A stretch of DNA of 42,326 bases, taken from Clostridiales bacterium (lineage in GTDB: Bacteria; Bacillota; Clostridia; Lachnospirales; WQUN01). The notes beneath the pieces were generated by a model. That model did no database searches and had not been told where the DNA came from. It worked only from the letters and a program-made list of their open reading frames with translations. The position numbers and the translations under genes are program-made. Position 1 is the first letter of the stretch. Every line of letters starts with the position of its first letter. The stretch is from the NCBI GenBank assembly GCA_031271275.1, contig JAISWA010000066.1, positions 1-42,326 of the forward strand, in the 5' to 3' direction. Below, one piece after another: positions 8,680 to 15,857 of the stretch.

Positions 8680-9568
8680 ACTGGAAGCCGGGGTTTCACT
8701 GGTTATCATCACTTTTTTCGCGGGCGTGCAATATCCGTTTTTATCCGGCGTCGTTGCTTCCGTATCGGTTTTCGCGTTCCTGACCGTCACCAACTTCATC
8801 GGTTTCCTGATTATCCTTGCCGCTTTTTGGGGCGAGCTGTTCCGCCTTACCAAAAAGCAGGCGCTTCAAAGCGGTTTGCTCGCGGCGGAGATGCTGATGT
8901 TCAACATATTTTCCCTGCTCGGTTCTTCCGGGATGGACCCGTCGGTCACTTCTTTCGCGCTGACGGGTTATTTGCTTTTTATCCCGCTTCTTTATTTTTT
9001 GCTGCGGAAAAAAGTACATAGGCGCGCCTTGATTGGAACGGGGGCCGTACTCGCGGGGCTGCTGCTTGCGTTGGAAGCCGACCCCGCGCGACTGTGGGAC
9101 GCCCGTATTTTACTGTTGCTGATTGCGGGCTTTTTTTTCGCCCTGTATATGGTGACGGTAGAGAAGCTTTGCGTAAACGCCAACCCGTCCATCCTGTCCA
9201 TGGGGCGTATGTTTTTCGGTTTCGTCTCGGCGCTTGCCTGTTGGACGGCGGAAATACTGATTACCGGCGGCGGGTTCACCGTTCCCGACGCGCCGGGCTT
9301 CTGGAACAGCGTGATTTTTATCAGCGTTTTTATCTGCGGCTTTTACTGCGTGGTGCAGATTTACGCCCAACGCTACTTAAGCGCCATGGATGCAGGGTTG
9401 ATTTTTTCCACCGAAGTTATTTTTACCTTATTGGCGTCGCCGCTGTTGGTCAGGGTCACCGGAGGGACGGCGGAGCCGATCACCGGTTTTAAGCTTGCGG
9501 GCTGCGCCATCATTGTCGCCGGGGTATTAATCGCCGGGGGCGTAAAGAGGGGCGCTCATGAAAAATAA
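8672..9568 (+). CDS. EamA/DMT-superfamily membrane transporter
   Basis: 298 residues, very hydrophobic, with about ten predicted membrane helices in two EamA-like halves. The first half ends near LLALEADPARLWDAR and the second carries YCVVQIYAQRYLSAMDAGLIFSTEVIFTLLASPL, the typical late EamA signature. Members export or import metabolites such as amino acids and nucleotide derivatives; the substrate is not predictable. Start is TTG 8672 overlapping the preceding stop by 8 bases; the 3' end overlaps the next gene by 11 bases, so it is tightly built into the signalling operon. Confidence 0.85.
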   Translation: MNKLEAGVSLVIITFFAGVQYPFLSGVVASVSVFAFLTVTNFIGFLIILAAFWGELFRLTKKQALQSGLLAAEMLMFNIFSLLGSSGMDPSVTSFALTGYLLFIPLLYFLLRKKVHRRALIGTGAVLAGLLLALEADPARLWDARILLLLIAGFFFALYMVTVEKLCVNANPSILSMGRMFFGFVSALACWTAEILITGGGFTVPDAPGFWNSVIFISVFICGFYCVVQIYAQRYLSAMDAGLIFSTEVIFTLLASPLLVRVTGGTAEPITGFKLAGCAIIVAGVLIAGGVKRGAHEK

Positions 9569-10457
9569 GAATACCCGCCTCAAAAACAGGGGGCTTGCGG
9601 CGCTGACCGCCCTCATTTATATCCTTGTTCACTTTGTTTTCGGTTTGGGGGACTTCCCCCTGTTTAAAAGCGATGTGGGCCCGAAGAATTTTTTGCCCCT
9701 CGCGACGGGGTTGCTTCTCGGGGTCTACGGTTCGGCGGGTACGTTCCTCGGGGCTTTGGCTACGGGGATATTTTCCGGCGAAAGCGCGGTCGCGGTATCG
9801 GCTGAAATTATCTTCGCGCTGATCATGTCGGAAGGGGGGCGGCTGCTTTGGTATTCCGGCAAGAAGGCGCGGATAGTCGCGTTAAAGAAAGCCGCCGATT
9901 TCGGGCGGTTTATGGGCCTGTCCTTCCTGCTTTCGGCGGTTTGCGCCGGGTTGGGGCTGCTGTCCGGCGGGGCGGTTGAACCCGCTCGGGTGTTTTTTTC
10001 TTTTGCGGTATGGAACACGCTGCTTGGTATACCCGTCCTGATACTCACGACTTCTATTTTCTGCGTAACCCCGGACTGCCCGAAGCGGCTTCAAATCAAG
10101 CCGGACATAGACGAGCGCCTTCCGCTTACGGTGGAAAGCATCGGTATTTTACACGAAAAAATAGACGGGCTCTGCGCCGAAAAAAAGCTTGACCGCAAGC
10201 GGGCGTTCGGGATGCAGAACTGTATCGAGGAATGTGTTTTGCTCATACTGGGCCAACCCTCCTGTAAAAATTTATGGCTGACAGCCCGCGTAAGCGACAG
10301 CATTTCCATTGTCATGAAGTACGACGGGGAACGCTGCAACCCGTTGGCGCGGCGCAAAATAGGTGACCAACTGGGCCTGATTATTATCAAGAACCGTGCC
10401 CTGCGCGCGTCGCACGGCTATTTCGGCGGCGTAAACAGTTTGCATATTGTGCAATGA
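9558..10457 (+). CDS. Membrane protein with degenerate GHKL/HATPase-like C-terminal domain
   Basis: 299 residues. Residues about 12-170 hold about five membrane helices, including a glycine-rich GPKNFLPLATGLLLGVYGSA segment reminiscent of MASE-type or ECF-S-type membrane sensors. Residues about 188-299 look like a divergent RsbW/histidine-kinase ATPase domain: the N-box position reads IEECVLLIL, with the essential Asn replaced; KYDGERCNPLARRKIGDQLG resembles the D-x-G-x-x-x-NPL box followed by a G2-like turn. ATP binding is therefore doubtful and it may be a pseudokinase that only binds STAS or phosphatase partners. GAGGGGC lies 7 bases upstream of ATG 9558. The domain call is by eye and needs profile confirmation. 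Confidence 0.65.
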   Translation: MKNKNTRLKNRGLAALTALIYILVHFVFGLGDFPLFKSDVGPKNFLPLATGLLLGVYGSAGTFLGALATGIFSGESAVAVSAEIIFALIMSEGGRLLWYSGKKARIVALKKAADFGRFMGLSFLLSAVCAGLGLLSGGAVEPARVFFSFAVWNTLLGIPVLILTTSIFCVTPDCPKRLQIKPDIDERLPLTVESIGILHEKIDGLCAEKKLDRKRAFGMQNCIEECVLLILGQPSCKNLWLTARVSDSISIVMKYDGERCNPLARRKIGDQLGLIIIKNRALRASHGYFGGVNSLHIVQ

Positions 10458-10470
10458 AAGGCGTGAAGAT

Positions 10471-13400
10471 ATGAAACCGCATACCCGTCACAGGATAAAA
10501 ATTATAATCCCGCTGATACTGGTAACCGCGCTGCTCGCTGCGGCGGTTGTCAGTATTGCCGGTATGCTCCGTATCGGGAACACGGCGCTGAAGGGAAACG
10601 AAAGCCTCGGGGAAAGTATCGGGAACGATATGGCAAGCGTTTTGACATGGGAAGAAGAAACCAGACAATCGGCGCTGCTCGGCGGAAACGCGGCGGTACT
10701 TGGCGCAAAGCTTGAAAGCGGTACGCCCCTGAGCGACGCTGCCAACGATATTCTTGACCTTACCTACTGGGGCGAGAAAGCCTATGCCTTCGTGGTAGAC
10801 GCCCAAGGCGGCATTGTGGCAGCCCCCGGTCAAGCGCCGGGCGGTTATCAAAATATTTTCAACGACGGCTCCGTTTCTTCCCGCAGCGCGGCGGAATACA
10901 TCCTAAACGCCGAATACGAAGGTTTTATTGTTAAAAGCGGGGACATTTATTATGAGTTCAAGGATTATAATTACATACCGGGGGACGGGGACATTTATTA
11001 TTTCTATTCCCCCGTTCCCGCCACAAGCTTTAAGCTTGTATCCTATGTTCCCGCCGCGCAAATTACTTCCTATGCCGGTTATGCGCGGGAAGCCATCGCC
11101 GCTCAGACGGAAGAAGCGTCAAAACCCGTGGATTCCGTTATGAAAAATTCCGTTATCTTTCTTATCGTGATGTTCGCGGTATTTTTGCTTATCGCGGTCA
11201 TTTTGGCAAACAGCGTCACACACAGGGCGGTTGGCGCGTTTTCCGCCATAAACCGGGACGCGGGAACCCTTAACGGGGAGGCGGACGCAACCGCGGACCA
11301 TAAGCGCAAGCGGTTCTCCATTCAAAAGAAGATACAAATGGTTATCCTCGTCATTTCCATCATAGCCCTGCTGTTGGCAACCGCCGTGGGTATTTCCAGT
11401 ATGCTTAACATACGGCGGGAGGTGCTCGCCGGGAACGAAAGCCTCGGGGAAAAATTCGGAAACGATACGGAAGACCGGTCGATCATAGAGGAAGAAAGCG
11501 CTTACATCAACGAGGTTTATGACAACGCGCTGCTTGCCGACGCGAGTTTTAACAAATTTGTCGATTATGTTTCCATGTTTGCAAAATACGCGGAATCCCT
11601 GTACGCCGCCCCCGGGGATTTTGTCCCGGTGGATGTGCCGCCTCCGGATAAGGCAAATGAAAACATCCTGTCGCTTCAGCGCGTGCTGTTGGATGAAAGT
11701 ATCGCGGCCGGGGACGTAATGGACGAACTGGGGCTGCTCGGTAATTTGCGGTACGTATTCGACCCGTTCATTAGGGAAAACAAGCAGTTAATCGCGACCC
11801 TGTACGCCGGGACGGAAAGCGGCGTGCTTGTGAGTTACGACGACACCGCGCACCTTGCCGACTCGCCGGGTTCCTATGAGGAATACTACGACTTCAAAAC
11901 GGCGGAGTGGTACACGTTGGCGAAAGAATCCGGCGCGCCGGTCTTTACCGACGTATATACGGATGTGTACGGGCGGGGGCTGACCGTAAGCTGCGCGGCT
12001 CCGTTTTACAACAGCGGCGCTTTTGCGGGCGTAGTGTGTATGGACATTTTAATTAAAGACTTGAACAGCAATATTATCGATAATTTTTATTTGGCGGACA
12101 ATTCCCGCGTGTTTTTAGTCAATACCCGGGGCGGAATCATCACTTCGTCCCATACGGACGCAAGCGGTTCCCTCCATGTTTTCAACGACGGGACGGAATC
12201 GGCCAAGACGGCGGTTGAAACTATTTTGAGCAGCGAATACGCCAACTACATATTCAAAAACGGGTACCTTTATCAGGAATATCGGGACTATGACTACAAG
12301 CCGTCCGAAGGGGACATGTATTATTTCTATTCGCCCATGCGCTCTACTTCATGGCGGTTGGTGTATCAGGTCCCCGCGGAGGAAATCACCTCTTACGCCG
12401 CTTATATGCGGGAGGAAATCGCCGCCGAGGCGGAGGAAACCGCCCGGGCGATGAATTCGACGATTTTGTTTTCCATTTTATTTTTCTTTGTCGTGTTCAC
12501 GCTGCTGATTCTTTTTGTCATTCTTTTCGCCAACAGCTTCGCGCGGCGGCTGACCCACCCCCTCATCACCCTGCGCAGGGACGTGGAAGTCATCAGCGGG
12601 GGCAACCTTGACCACCGGGCAAGCGTCGCCGCCAACGACGAAACCGGCGACCTTGCGGCGGCGTTTAACCGCATGGCGGCTTCGCTTAAAACCTACATCG
12701 CCAACTTGACGGAAGTCACTGCGGAGAAGGAGCGCATCGGCGCGGAGCTTAACGTGGCGACGCGGATACAGGCAGGTATGCTGCCCTGCATATTCCCGCC
12801 GTTCCCGGACCGGGGCGAGTTCGATATATTCGCAACCATGCGCCCGGCGAAAGAAGTGGGCGGGGATTTTTACGATTTCTTCCTTGTGGACGACAATACC
12901 CTCGCGGTGGTCATGGCGGACGTATCCGGCAAGGGCGTCCCCGCGGCGCTGTTTATGGTCATCGCCAAAACGCTGATCAAAAATAACGCCCAGTACGGCA
13001 AGCGGCCCGCCGAAGTTTTTACGGCGGTCAACAACATGCTGTGCGAAAATAACGACGAGGGTATGTTTGTTACGGCGTTTATGGGATACTTGGATATCAG
13101 GAGCGGCTTGCTGACCTATGTGAACGCCGGGCATAACCCGCCGCTTGTGAGGAGCGCGGGGGGGTCGTTTGAGTATTTGAGAAGCAAGCCGTCGTTTTTC
13201 CTTGCCGGCATGGAAAACTCCAAGTACCGGGAATACGAGATTACGTTGGCGCGGGGCGACGAAATCTTCCTTTACACCGACGGGGTGACCGAGGCGATGG
13301 ACAAAGATTTCCAACAATTCACCGAGCAGCGCCTTTACGACGCGCTTAACGGGCACGGCGCGGGTCAAATCAGGGAAATGCTGGCGGGGGTGCAGGGGGA

Positions 13401-13473
13401 AATCGACGCTTTCGCGGGTACCGCCGAGCAATCCGACGATATTACCATGTTGGCGCTGTGCAAAAAAATATAG
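10471..13473 (+). CDS. Receptor-type SpoIIE-family PP2C phosphatase with duplicated Cache sensor
   Basis: 1000 residues. Order: TM1 (10-32), short extracellular sensor (33-226), TM2 (227-247), linker, TM3 (289-312), full dCache-type sensor (313-660), TM4 (662-688), HAMP (690-745), coiled coil, and PP2C/SpoIIE phosphatase (780-998) with metal-site motifs RPAKEVGGDFYD, VVMADVSGKGVPAA, NAGHNPPL and DDITMLAL. It should dephosphorylate a STAS protein in response to an external ligand. Residues 108-250 repeat at 547-690 (NIFNDGS/HVFNDGT; YYFYSP; VPAAQITSYA/VPAEEITSYA), and a 19-base DNA identity (10597-10615, 11434-11452) marks the copies. The first copy lacks about 200 residues and has no HAMP. 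I chose ATG 10471; TTG 10447 overlaps the previous gene. Confidence 0.9.
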   Translation: MKPHTRHRIKIIIPLILVTALLAAAVVSIAGMLRIGNTALKGNESLGESIGNDMASVLTWEEETRQSALLGGNAAVLGAKLESGTPLSDAANDILDLTYWGEKAYAFVVDAQGGIVAAPGQAPGGYQNIFNDGSVSSRSAAEYILNAEYEGFIVKSGDIYYEFKDYNYIPGDGDIYYFYSPVPATSFKLVSYVPAAQITSYAGYAREAIAAQTEEASKPVDSVMKNSVIFLIVMFAVFLLIAVILANSVTHRAVGAFSAINRDAGTLNGEADATADHKRKRFSIQKKIQMVILVISIIALLLATAVGISSMLNIRREVLAGNESLGEKFGNDTEDRSIIEEESAYINEVYDNALLADASFNKFVDYVSMFAKYAESLYAAPGDFVPVDVPPPDKANENILSLQRVLLDESIAAGDVMDELGLLGNLRYVFDPFIRENKQLIATLYAGTESGVLVSYDDTAHLADSPGSYEEYYDFKTAEWYTLAKESGAPVFTDVYTDVYGRGLTVSCAAPFYNSGAFAGVVCMDILIKDLNSNIIDNFYLADNSRVFLVNTRGGIITSSHTDASGSLHVFNDGTESAKTAVETILSSEYANYIFKNGYLYQEYRDYDYKPSEGDMYYFYSPMRSTSWRLVYQVPAEEITSYAAYMREEIAAEAEETARAMNSTILFSILFFFVVFTLLILFVILFANSFARRLTHPLITLRRDVEVISGGNLDHRASVAANDETGDLAAAFNRMAASLKTYIANLTEVTAEKERIGAELNVATRIQAGMLPCIFPPFPDRGEFDIFATMRPAKEVGGDFYDFFLVDDNTLAVVMADVSGKGVPAALFMVIAKTLIKNNAQYGKRPAEVFTAVNNMLCENNDEGMFVTAFMGYLDIRSGLLTYVNAGHNPPLVRSAGGSFEYLRSKPSFFLAGMENSKYREYEITLARGDEIFLYTDGVTEAMDKDFQQFTEQRLYDALNGHGAGQIREMLAGVQGEIDAFAGTAEQSDDITMLALCKKI

Positions 13474-13493
13474 CGGGGCAGGGGGCGGCGCGG

Positions 13494-14192
13494 ATGCCGG
13501 ATAAAAAGACCATCTTACTGGTGGAAGACAACGAGCAGCTTAACCTGATTAACAAGCGCGCCTTTATCCGCGCCGGTTACCGCACGGTTATCGCGACCAA
13601 TATCGTTCAGGCAAAGGCGTATTTGGAAGCGGAGATACCGGACGTTATTATTCTGGACATTATGCTTCCGGACGGAAGCGGCGTGGAATTTTGCCGCGAG
13701 ATACGCAAAAGTATTGCCGCGCCCATTTTATTTCTGACAGCCGTAAGCGGGTACGAGCAGACTTTGGACGGCTTGGAGGCGGGGGGCGACGACTACCTTA
13801 ACAAGCCCTTCGACATGAAGCTGCTGTTGGCGAAAGTGGCGGCGTTCCTGCGCAGGGACAAAATCGCGGACGGAATAAGGCTTCAGGATAATTTAATCAA
13901 GGCGGGACCGATTACCCTCGACGCGGTGGCAATGCGGGCTTCCATTGACGGACGGGGCGTTTCCTTATCGCAGAAAGAATTTTCCCTGCTGCTGCTGCTG
14001 ACCCGAAACGCCGGGACGGTTTTGGCGGACACCTACCTGTACGAAAGCGTATGGAAGCAGCCGATGATCGCCAACGATTTGGCGCTCAGGAGCATGATTT
14101 CCCGCCTGCGGCGAAAGTTGGAGGGCAGCGGGTATGAGATACTTTCCGTAAGGGATAAGGGCTACCGGTTTGACGAGATTCCGCCGGCATAA
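13494..14192 (+). CDS. OmpR/PhoB-family response regulator
   Basis: 232 residues. The receiver (1-120) has ED at 11-12, phospho-acceptor Asp55 (VIILDIMLPDGSG), Thr82 and Lys104; the C-terminal winged helix (about 133-227) ends with the usual VRDKGYRF. Start ATG 13494 is preceded by GGGGCAGGGGG. It is the last gene of the partner-switching operon, 20 bases after the phosphatase. No histidine kinase gene lies in this operon; the nearest on the same strand is at 28469, at the end of the second co-headed operon. Confidence 0.9.
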   Translation: MPDKKTILLVEDNEQLNLINKRAFIRAGYRTVIATNIVQAKAYLEAEIPDVIILDIMLPDGSGVEFCREIRKSIAAPILFLTAVSGYEQTLDGLEAGGDDYLNKPFDMKLLLAKVAAFLRRDKIADGIRLQDNLIKAGPITLDAVAMRASIDGRGVSLSQKEFSLLLLLTRNAGTVLADTYLYESVWKQPMIANDLALRSMISRLRRKLEGSGYEILSVRDKGYRFDEIPPA

Positions 14193-14217
14193 ATTTAGGG
14201 CGGCGCAGCGTAAGCCG

Positions 14218-14282
14218 TGTCATCCTGAGCGAAGCGAAGGAACTTTCAGCCGTAAAGATTCATCGCTTCGCTCAGTGTGACA
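14218..14282. repeat. Interspersed palindromic repeat, family 1 copy 1
   Basis: Imperfect inverted repeat of about 65 bases: left arm TGTCATCCTGAGCGAAGCGA, right arm its near complement at 14263-14282 with two mismatches. It lies between the convergent regulator and toxin genes and could act as a bidirectional terminator. A second copy is at 22287-22361; both share GTCATYCTGAGCGAAGCGAA. Repeats with this core are scattered through many bacterial genomes. Confidence 0.75.
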
Positions 14283-14322
14283 TAGAGAACAAGGCGGGAA
14301 TAAAAATTAGACTGTCAGATGG

Positions 14323-14727
14323 TTACAGCGCAATAAACTCAGCCGCCGTCATGATTTGGGGGGTGGTTATGGTGCTTTCAATAAAATCCTTGTCGCCCGT
14401 AAGCAAAATGTCCGCATTCGCGTTTATAGCCGCTCGGAGAATCGGACGGTCTTTTAAATCGCGGATTTCTTTTTCGTCTGGGTAAATACCGGTGGGTACT
14501 GGAACTATCTCCATCAATAATAACGCCTGAGCCATAAACCTTTCAAAATCGCTGATGTGTTCAGGAAATTTTCTATTAGCAATCCGCCAAAATTCTTCAA
14601 TGGTCTGCTCACAAATAATGCATTCATATACAGAATTGGACACGGCTTTGTTGAAAGCCTGTCCAACCGGACTTTTTCTTGAATACGCCGCTGATATGAG
14701 GATGTTGGTGTCGATTAGTATTTTCAT
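14323..14727 (-). CDS. PIN-domain toxin (VapC-like, COG1569 type)
   Basis: 134 residues, PIN-domain ribonuclease fold with acidic residues Asp6 (LIDTNILISA), Glu44/Glu45 (TIEEFW), Asp93 (LKDRPIL) and Asp112/Asp114 (LLTGDKDF). Toxins of this family cleave RNA and are held in check by a cognate antitoxin. The ATG overlaps the antitoxin stop by 4 bases (ATGA), the usual arrangement. The gene is AT-richer than the neighbouring operons, in keeping with acquisition. The target RNA is unknown. Confidence 0.9.
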   Translation of the reverse strand: MKILIDTNILISAAYSRKSPVGQAFNKAVSNSVYECIICEQTIEEFWRIANRKFPEHISDFERFMAQALLLMEIVPVPTGIYPDEKEIRDLKDRPILRAAINANADILLTGDKDFIESTITTPQIMTAAEFIAL

Positions 14728-14987
14728 CGGCCTTCGACTTCTTCGCGGATTTCACGACACATATTGAGAATGTCATCTTCGCTTTTTATATCTGCTTTTT
14801 CCCATTCTCCTTCCATTGTCTTTGCAAAAGTATCCATTGCATAAATAGCAGGGTTTATTAAAAAGACCCTGCCATTTTCATAAACAAGAGCGATTTTGTC
14901 ACCTGTTTGAATTTTTAGCTTCTGACGGATATCGACAGGTAGGGATATCTGACCTTTGGGCATTACTGTCGTAGTATTGAATGACAT
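14724..14987 (-). CDS. AbrB/MazE-type (SpoVT-AbrB) antitoxin
   Basis: 87 residues. N-terminal swapped-hairpin DNA-binding domain (TTTVMPKGQISLPVDIRQKL, then GDKIALVYENGRVFLINPA) and an acidic C-terminal tail that would bind the toxin (EKADIKSEDDILNMCREI). It should neutralise the PIN toxin and repress the shared promoter. AAAGGAGG lies 6-7 bases upstream of the ATG. Confidence 0.9.
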   Translation of the reverse strand: MSFNTTTVMPKGQISLPVDIRQKLKIQTGDKIALVYENGRVFLINPAIYAMDTFAKTMEGEWEKADIKSEDDILNMCREIREEVEGR

Positions 14988-15020
14988 TCTTATCCTCCTT
15001 TAATTACTCTTATCTTCGAT

Positions 15021-15049
15021 ATAAAACATTAAATTAGCATTCTTTTCAA
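15021..15049 (-). promoter_or_regulatory. Candidate promoter of the toxin-antitoxin pair
   Basis: On the minus strand, TTGAAA (15044-15049), a 17-base spacer and TTTTAT (15021-15026), about 35 bases before the antitoxin ATG. The -35 box is good and the -10 box only fair. Confidence 0.4.
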
Positions 15050-15088
15050 TCTGCTCGCTTAGGGGAATATGGCGAACGAAGATTATGC

Positions 15089-15583
15089 TTATACTGTTGG
15101 AATATCAAAAATGTTCGCCAATTTATCAAAGGACGGAACGACACGATCAGCATTTTGAAAAACACCGTTATTCGCTGTTATTAAAATTGTTTTCAGTCCT
15201 GCGTTTTTCGCCCCGCTAATGTCTTTTTCATAATCGTTGCCTATCATTACTGTTTCGTATGTGGAAAAACCGTACTTATCAAGAATGCCCTGAAAGAAAG
15301 AGGCGTTTGGTTTTACTACGCCAAGTTCCTTTGACGTAATAAAACCATGGAAGTATTTATCAAGCTCTATTCTTTCAAATGCCCGTTTCATAAGCTCTGC
15401 GTTGGAATCTCCCGCATTGGATGCAACAATGCATGTAAAATTCCGGTGTAATATCGGCATTGTCTCCATTACGCCGGGCATGGGTGATAGTTCATCCCAG
15501 AACGCCATCGAACCTTTGTACTGTGGATAATCTACCATCAATGTATCACCCCAATCAAATAGCAAACACTTAATCTTATTCAT
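15089..15583 (-). CDS. HAD-superfamily hydrolase
   Basis: 164 residues. HAD motif I LLFDWGDTLM (Asp10 and Asp12 region), motif II CIVASNAGDS (position of Thr/Ser), motif III Lys in VVKPNASFFQ and motif IV IGNDYEKDISGAKNAGL. Haloacid dehalogenase-like phosphatases act on small phosphorylated metabolites; the substrate is unknown. The start is ATG 15583 with CGAGG 7 bases upstream. The frame runs open to 15736 but without a ribosome site, and that extension does not look like HAD protein. Composition is AT-rich like the toxin-antitoxin genes beside it. Confidence 0.85.
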   Translation of the reverse strand: MNKIKCLLFDWGDTLMVDYPQYKGSMAFWDELSPMPGVMETMPILHRNFTCIVASNAGDSNAELMKRAFERIELDKYFHGFITSKELGVVKPNASFFQGILDKYGFSTYETVMIGNDYEKDISGAKNAGLKTILITANNGVFQNADRVVPSFDKLANIFDIPTV

Positions 15584-15749
15584 CAGAATACCTCGCAGTA
15601 TATAAATACCCTTCGTTCGCCTTCTCTTTCTAATCTGAACCAAGGACATTAACACTAGACCACAAAAAACCGATGTTTCTGCGAAAAAGCTGAAATTTCC
15701 CCCGTCAGCAAAAGCCCAAAAAAATTCCCTTGACAATATCCCCTGCGCG

Positions 15750-15779
15750 GGAAAGGTGGCAAAAATATCACCTTTCCCT
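15750..15779. promoter_or_regulatory. 30-bp palindrome (copy B), terminator-like hairpin or operator
   Basis: Arms GGGAAAGGTG and CACCTTTCCC around GCAAAAATAT, followed by seven T residues. It differs from 4671-4700 at one base. Here too the flanking genes diverge (HAD minus, MATE plus), and the palindrome ends 7 bases before the -35 box. The 274-base gap at 15584-15857 holds this module and otherwise nothing recognisable. Confidence 0.7.
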
Positions 15780-15786
15780 TTTTTTA

Positions 15787-15816
15787 TTGAAAGTCGCTCG
15801 CCATATGTAATATAAA
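15787..15816 (+). promoter_or_regulatory. Sigma-A type promoter of the MATE operon (copy B)
   Basis: TTGAAA (15787-15792), an 18-base spacer and TATAAA (15811-15816), the same boxes and spacing as 4709-4738 with a shared CGCCATRTGTAATATAAAAA block. The predicted start is near 15823, about 35 bases before the TTG start codon. Confidence 0.65.
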
Positions 15817-15857
15817 AACATTAAGGCAGCTGCAGCCTTTTGGGGGAGGAAAAACGC

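Noticed and set aside
12478..13431. 317-codon minus-strand open frame
   Set aside because: Antisense to the PP2C domain, which carries all catalytic motifs; the frame is a product of GC-rich codon use.
15584..15736. N-terminal extension of the HAD protein
   Set aside because: No ribosome site, not HAD-like, and the internal ATG 15583 has CGAGG at a good distance.
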